Shown here in pieces: positions 13,628-15,527 of a stretch of 15,527 nucleotides of DNA. Under the pieces are notes generated by a model, which saw only the letters and a list, made by a program, of their open reading frames with translations, was not told where the DNA came from and searched no databases. The stretch spans positions 1 through 15,527 of the forward strand of contig JAQGKH010000093.1 of the NCBI GenBank assembly GCA_028290225.1, read 5' to 3'. The position numbers were made by a program, and so were the translations under genes. This DNA is from Devosia sp. (GTDB lineage: Bacteria; Pseudomonadota; Alphaproteobacteria; Rhizobiales; Devosiaceae). Numbering within the stretch: position 1 is the stretch's first letter; every line of letters starts with the position of its first letter.

Positions 13628-15454
13628 GTGCCGCTCGATCATGCTTCCTTGATCGACGCCAACCTTTCCGAACGCGCCAGGCTCGCCTGGGACAATGCCC
13701 TGGCGCTTGGCGAAGCCCACGGCTATCGCAACGCCCAGGTTTCGGTGATCGCCCCGACGGGCACCATCGGCCTTGTCATGGATTGCGACACCACCGGCAT
13801 CGAGCCCGATTTCGCGCTGGTGAAGTTCAAGAAGCTCGCCGGTGGCGGCTACTTCAAGATCATCAACCGCGCCGTGCCCCCGGCCCTGCGCACCCTGGGC
13901 TATTCCGAATCCCAGATCGCCGAGATGGAAGCCTACGCCGTGGGCCACGGCAATCTGAACCAGGCTCCCGGCGTCAATCCCTCGACCCTGCGGGCCAAGG
14001 GCTTTAGCGACGAAAAGATCGCTGCGCTCAATGCCGCGACCGCTGCCGCCTTCGACATCAAGTTCATCTTCAACCAGTGGACGCTGGGCGTTGATTTCCT
14101 CAAGTCGCTGGGCGTCACCGAAGAGCAGATGAACGATTTCTCGTTCGAGTTGCTGCCGTTCCTCGGCTTTTCGAAAAAGGACATCGAGGCGGCCAATATC
14201 CATGTCTGCGGCGCCATGACCCTGGAAGGCGCGCCGCATCTCAAGGACGAGCACCTGCCCGTCTTCGATTGCGCCACGCCTTGCGGCAAGATCGGCAAGC
14301 GTTACCTGTCGGTGGAATCGCATATCCTGATGATGGCGGCGGCCCAGCCCTTCATCTCGGGCGCCATCTCCAAGACCATCAACATGCCCAATGACGCGAC
14401 GGTGGAAGACGCCAAGCAGGCCTATATGCTGTCCTGGCGCCTGGCGCTGAAGGCCAACGCCCTTTATCGCGATGGCTCCAAGCTTTCCCAGCCGCTCAAT
14501 TCCTCCGTGCTGGCCGCAGCCGACGAGGATGAGGACGAGGACGTGGTGGAAAACCTCGTCGCCATGAACGCCGATGCCCGCGTCCCCGCGATCGCCGAAA
14601 AGATCGTCGAGCGCATCATCGAGCGCGAAGTGGAAGTGCGTTCGCGCGAAAAGATGCCCGATCGCCGCAAGGGCTATACCCAGAAGGCCGTGGTCGGTGG
14701 GCACAAGGTTTATGTGCGTACCGGCGAATACGATGACGGGCGCCTCGGCGAAATCTTCATCGACATGCACAAGGAAGGCGCTGCCTTCCGCGCCATGATG
14801 AACAACTTCGCCATCGCCATCTCGCTCGGGCTGCAATATGGCGTGCCGCTGGACGAATATGTGGAGGCCTTCACCTTCACCCGTTTCGAACCCGCCGGCA
14901 TGGTCATGGGCAATGACCGGATCAAGAACGCCACTTCGATCCTCGATTACGTGTTCCGCGAACTGGCCGTGTCCTATCTCGACCGCGACGACCTGGCCCA
15001 TGTGAACCCGGATTCTCCGACCTCGCTGGGCAACGGCGTGGCCGAGGAACACGGCGCCCGCACCTCTCCCGCCGCCGCATCGGCCCCGGTTCCAGCCGAA
15101 AAATTCGTGTCCCGCGGCATGACCCGCGGCCGCACCCAGAACGCTTCGCTGATGCTGGTCCCGACTGCCCAGGCGGCCAGCTATGTTGCCCCGGCAGCCT
15201 CCACCTCGACGGTCACGGCCCTGCGCAGTGCCACGGCCCTCAAGATCGACCACGCGGCGACGGCCCTCAATACAGCCGAACTCGACCCCATCCCCGCCCC
15301 GCCCCCATCCAAGGACACGGGCATCCTGCGCGCCGAAGCCCAGATGAAAGGCTATACGGGCGACCAATGCACCGAATGCCACAACTTCACCATGGTTCGG
15401 AACGGCACGTGCCTGAAGTGCGATACTTGTTTGACGACGACTGGGTGTAGTTGA
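13628..15454 (+). CDS. nrdJ: NrdJ C-terminal portion (after the in-frame TAA)
   Basis: 608 residues if initiated at GTG 13628, but homology already begins right after the TAA at 13607 in the same frame. GTG 13628 has no ribosome binding site at normal distance (GAGGG is 16 nt upstream), so separate translation looks weak. It holds the phosphate-binding loop APTGTIG (Pro674-Ile678 of the full frame), GIEPDFALVKFKKLAGGG, and ESHILMMAAAQPFISGAISK of the barrel. An acidic stretch (ADEDEDEDVVE), a Pro/Ala-rich linker and a C-terminal cysteine tail follow: CTEC, then CLKCDTC and a final GCS. The tail cysteines probably reduce the active-site disulfide or form a zinc ribbon. Pseudomonas NrdJa/NrdJb is a known split class II enzyme; whether its junction matches this one I cannot verify. 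Confidence 0.8.
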   Translation: MPLDHASLIDANLSERARLAWDNALALGEAHGYRNAQVSVIAPTGTIGLVMDCDTTGIEPDFALVKFKKLAGGGYFKIINRAVPPALRTLGYSESQIAEMEAYAVGHGNLNQAPGVNPSTLRAKGFSDEKIAALNAATAAAFDIKFIFNQWTLGVDFLKSLGVTEEQMNDFSFELLPFLGFSKKDIEAANIHVCGAMTLEGAPHLKDEHLPVFDCATPCGKIGKRYLSVESHILMMAAAQPFISGAISKTINMPNDATVEDAKQAYMLSWRLALKANALYRDGSKLSQPLNSSVLAAADEDEDEDVVENLVAMNADARVPAIAEKIVERIIEREVEVRSREKMPDRRKGYTQKAVVGGHKVYVRTGEYDDGRLGEIFIDMHKEGAAFRAMMNNFAIAISLGLQYGVPLDEYVEAFTFTRFEPAGMVMGNDRIKNATSILDYVFRELAVSYLDRDDLAHVNPDSPTSLGNGVAEEHGARTSPAAASAPVPAEKFVSRGMTRGRTQNASLMLVPTAQAASYVAPAASTSTVTALRSATALKIDHAATALNTAELDPIPAPPPSKDTGILRAEAQMKGYTGDQCTECHNFTMVRNGTCLKCDTCLTTTGCS

Positions 15455-15469
15455 GGAGACTAAGCTTAC

Positions 15470-15490
15470 TGGTGAAAACACCAAAGTTTT
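15470..15490 (+). terminator. Weak possible terminator after nrdJ
   Basis: TGGTG (15470-15474) pairs with CACCA (15479-15483) over an AAAA loop and is followed by AAGTTTT. The stem is only five pairs and the T run four, so it is marginal. The rest of 15455-15527 shows no gene. Confidence 0.3.
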
Positions 15491-15527
15491 AGGCCATCAA
15501 GCAGAGTTTCGGGCTGGATAACAATCC

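Larger units (their letters stand above)
11735..15454 (+). pseudogene. nrdJ: Vitamin B12-dependent (class II) ribonucleotide reductase, full reading frame interrupted by one in-frame stop
   Basis: The frame from ATG 11735 (GAGG 5 nt upstream) to TGA 15452-15454 is one homologous protein of 1,239 codons, the usual size of the long alphaproteobacterial NrdJ. TAA at 13604-13606, codon 624, interrupts it. The residues on both sides, HGNASG before and EGLSITPVPLDHAS after, run on in the same frame as expected for the family, with nothing inserted or lost. The family position is one where Tyr (TAC or TAT) fits, so a single base substitution explains the stop. The enzyme uses adenosylcobalamin to make deoxyribonucleotides. 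It is listed here as a unit; the halves are listed separately. It may be a sequence error, a true nonsense mutation or a read-through gene. Calling it a pseudogene is provisional. Confidence 0.7.

Noticed and set aside
13590..13640. Intein or intron insertion at the nrdJ interruption
   Set aside because: Nothing is inserted. The homologous protein continues immediately after the stop, so there is no room for an intein, intron or insertion sequence.
13590..13640. Frameshift at the nrdJ interruption
   Set aside because: Both halves are in the same frame (13628 minus 11735 is divisible by three) and the codons between them read as family sequence.
11720..15484. Two long antisense frames opposite nrdJ (11720-13588 and 13598-15484)
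   Set aside because: Shadows of nrdJ codon bias. Their break coincides with the middle of nrdJ only by chance, and the forward frame has clear catalytic motifs.

Overview
The window is GC-rich, tightly packed chromosomal DNA. It most likely comes from an alphaproteobacterium of the order Hyphomicrobiales (Rhizobiales), plausibly a Devosia-like genus. The pointers are: RNase E with a long acidic insertion in its S1 region, divergent from a periplasmic AMIN-domain amidase; the aroQ-accB-accC-aat block facing a DUF2155 gene and an NDUFA12-type complex I gene; and a B12-dependent ribonucleotide reductase (NrdJ) of about 1,240 codons. The genus is an inference from protein character; no database was searched.

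Layout. 1-600 (-): N-terminal part of an exported peptidoglycan amidase, running off the left edge. 601-1184: a 584-bp gene-poor leader and promoter region for rne with several hairpins. 1185-4004 (+): rne, ending at a strong bidirectional terminator shared with a convergent PLP aminotransferase (4058-5203, -). 5204-5351: a divergent promoter region with a perfect palindrome. 5352-8623 (+): DsbA-like thiol oxidoreductase, aroQ (shikimate pathway), accB and accC (biotin carboxyl carrier and biotin carboxylase, the first half of acetyl-CoA carboxylase). 8633-8738: a compound palindromic repeat. 8773-9441 (+): aat (N-degron leucyl/phenylalanyl transferase). 9520-10369: an SPW-repeat membrane protein and a GyrI-like protein, overlapping tail to tail; they look like an insertion between aat and DUF2155. 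10443-11270 (-): NDUFA12-like gene followed by a DUF2155 exported protein. 11271-11734: regulatory region of nrdJ. 11735-15454 (+): nrdJ.

Two points deserve most attention. First, nrdJ reads as one continuous homologous frame of 1,239 codons but carries a single in-frame TAA at 13604-13606, exactly where the family has a residue that would be coded TAC or TAT. The catalytic cysteines lie before the stop; the phosphate-binding loop and the C-terminal cysteine tail lie after it. Second, the nrdJ upstream region is unusually rich in signals: two NrdR-type boxes 32 bp apart, five GANTC (CcrM-type) sites in 65 bp plus a sixth nearer the gene, and a perfect 19-bp palindrome. A further oddity is a Val in place of a near-invariant Glu in the biotin carboxylase. 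Together with the nrdJ stop, it raises the question of base-level sequence errors versus real mutations.

I see no tRNA, rRNA, CRISPR array, transposase or phage gene. Most of the window is conserved housekeeping sequence. I did not find a new multigene system; the novelty lies in the nrdJ locus, the rne leader and the palindromic elements.
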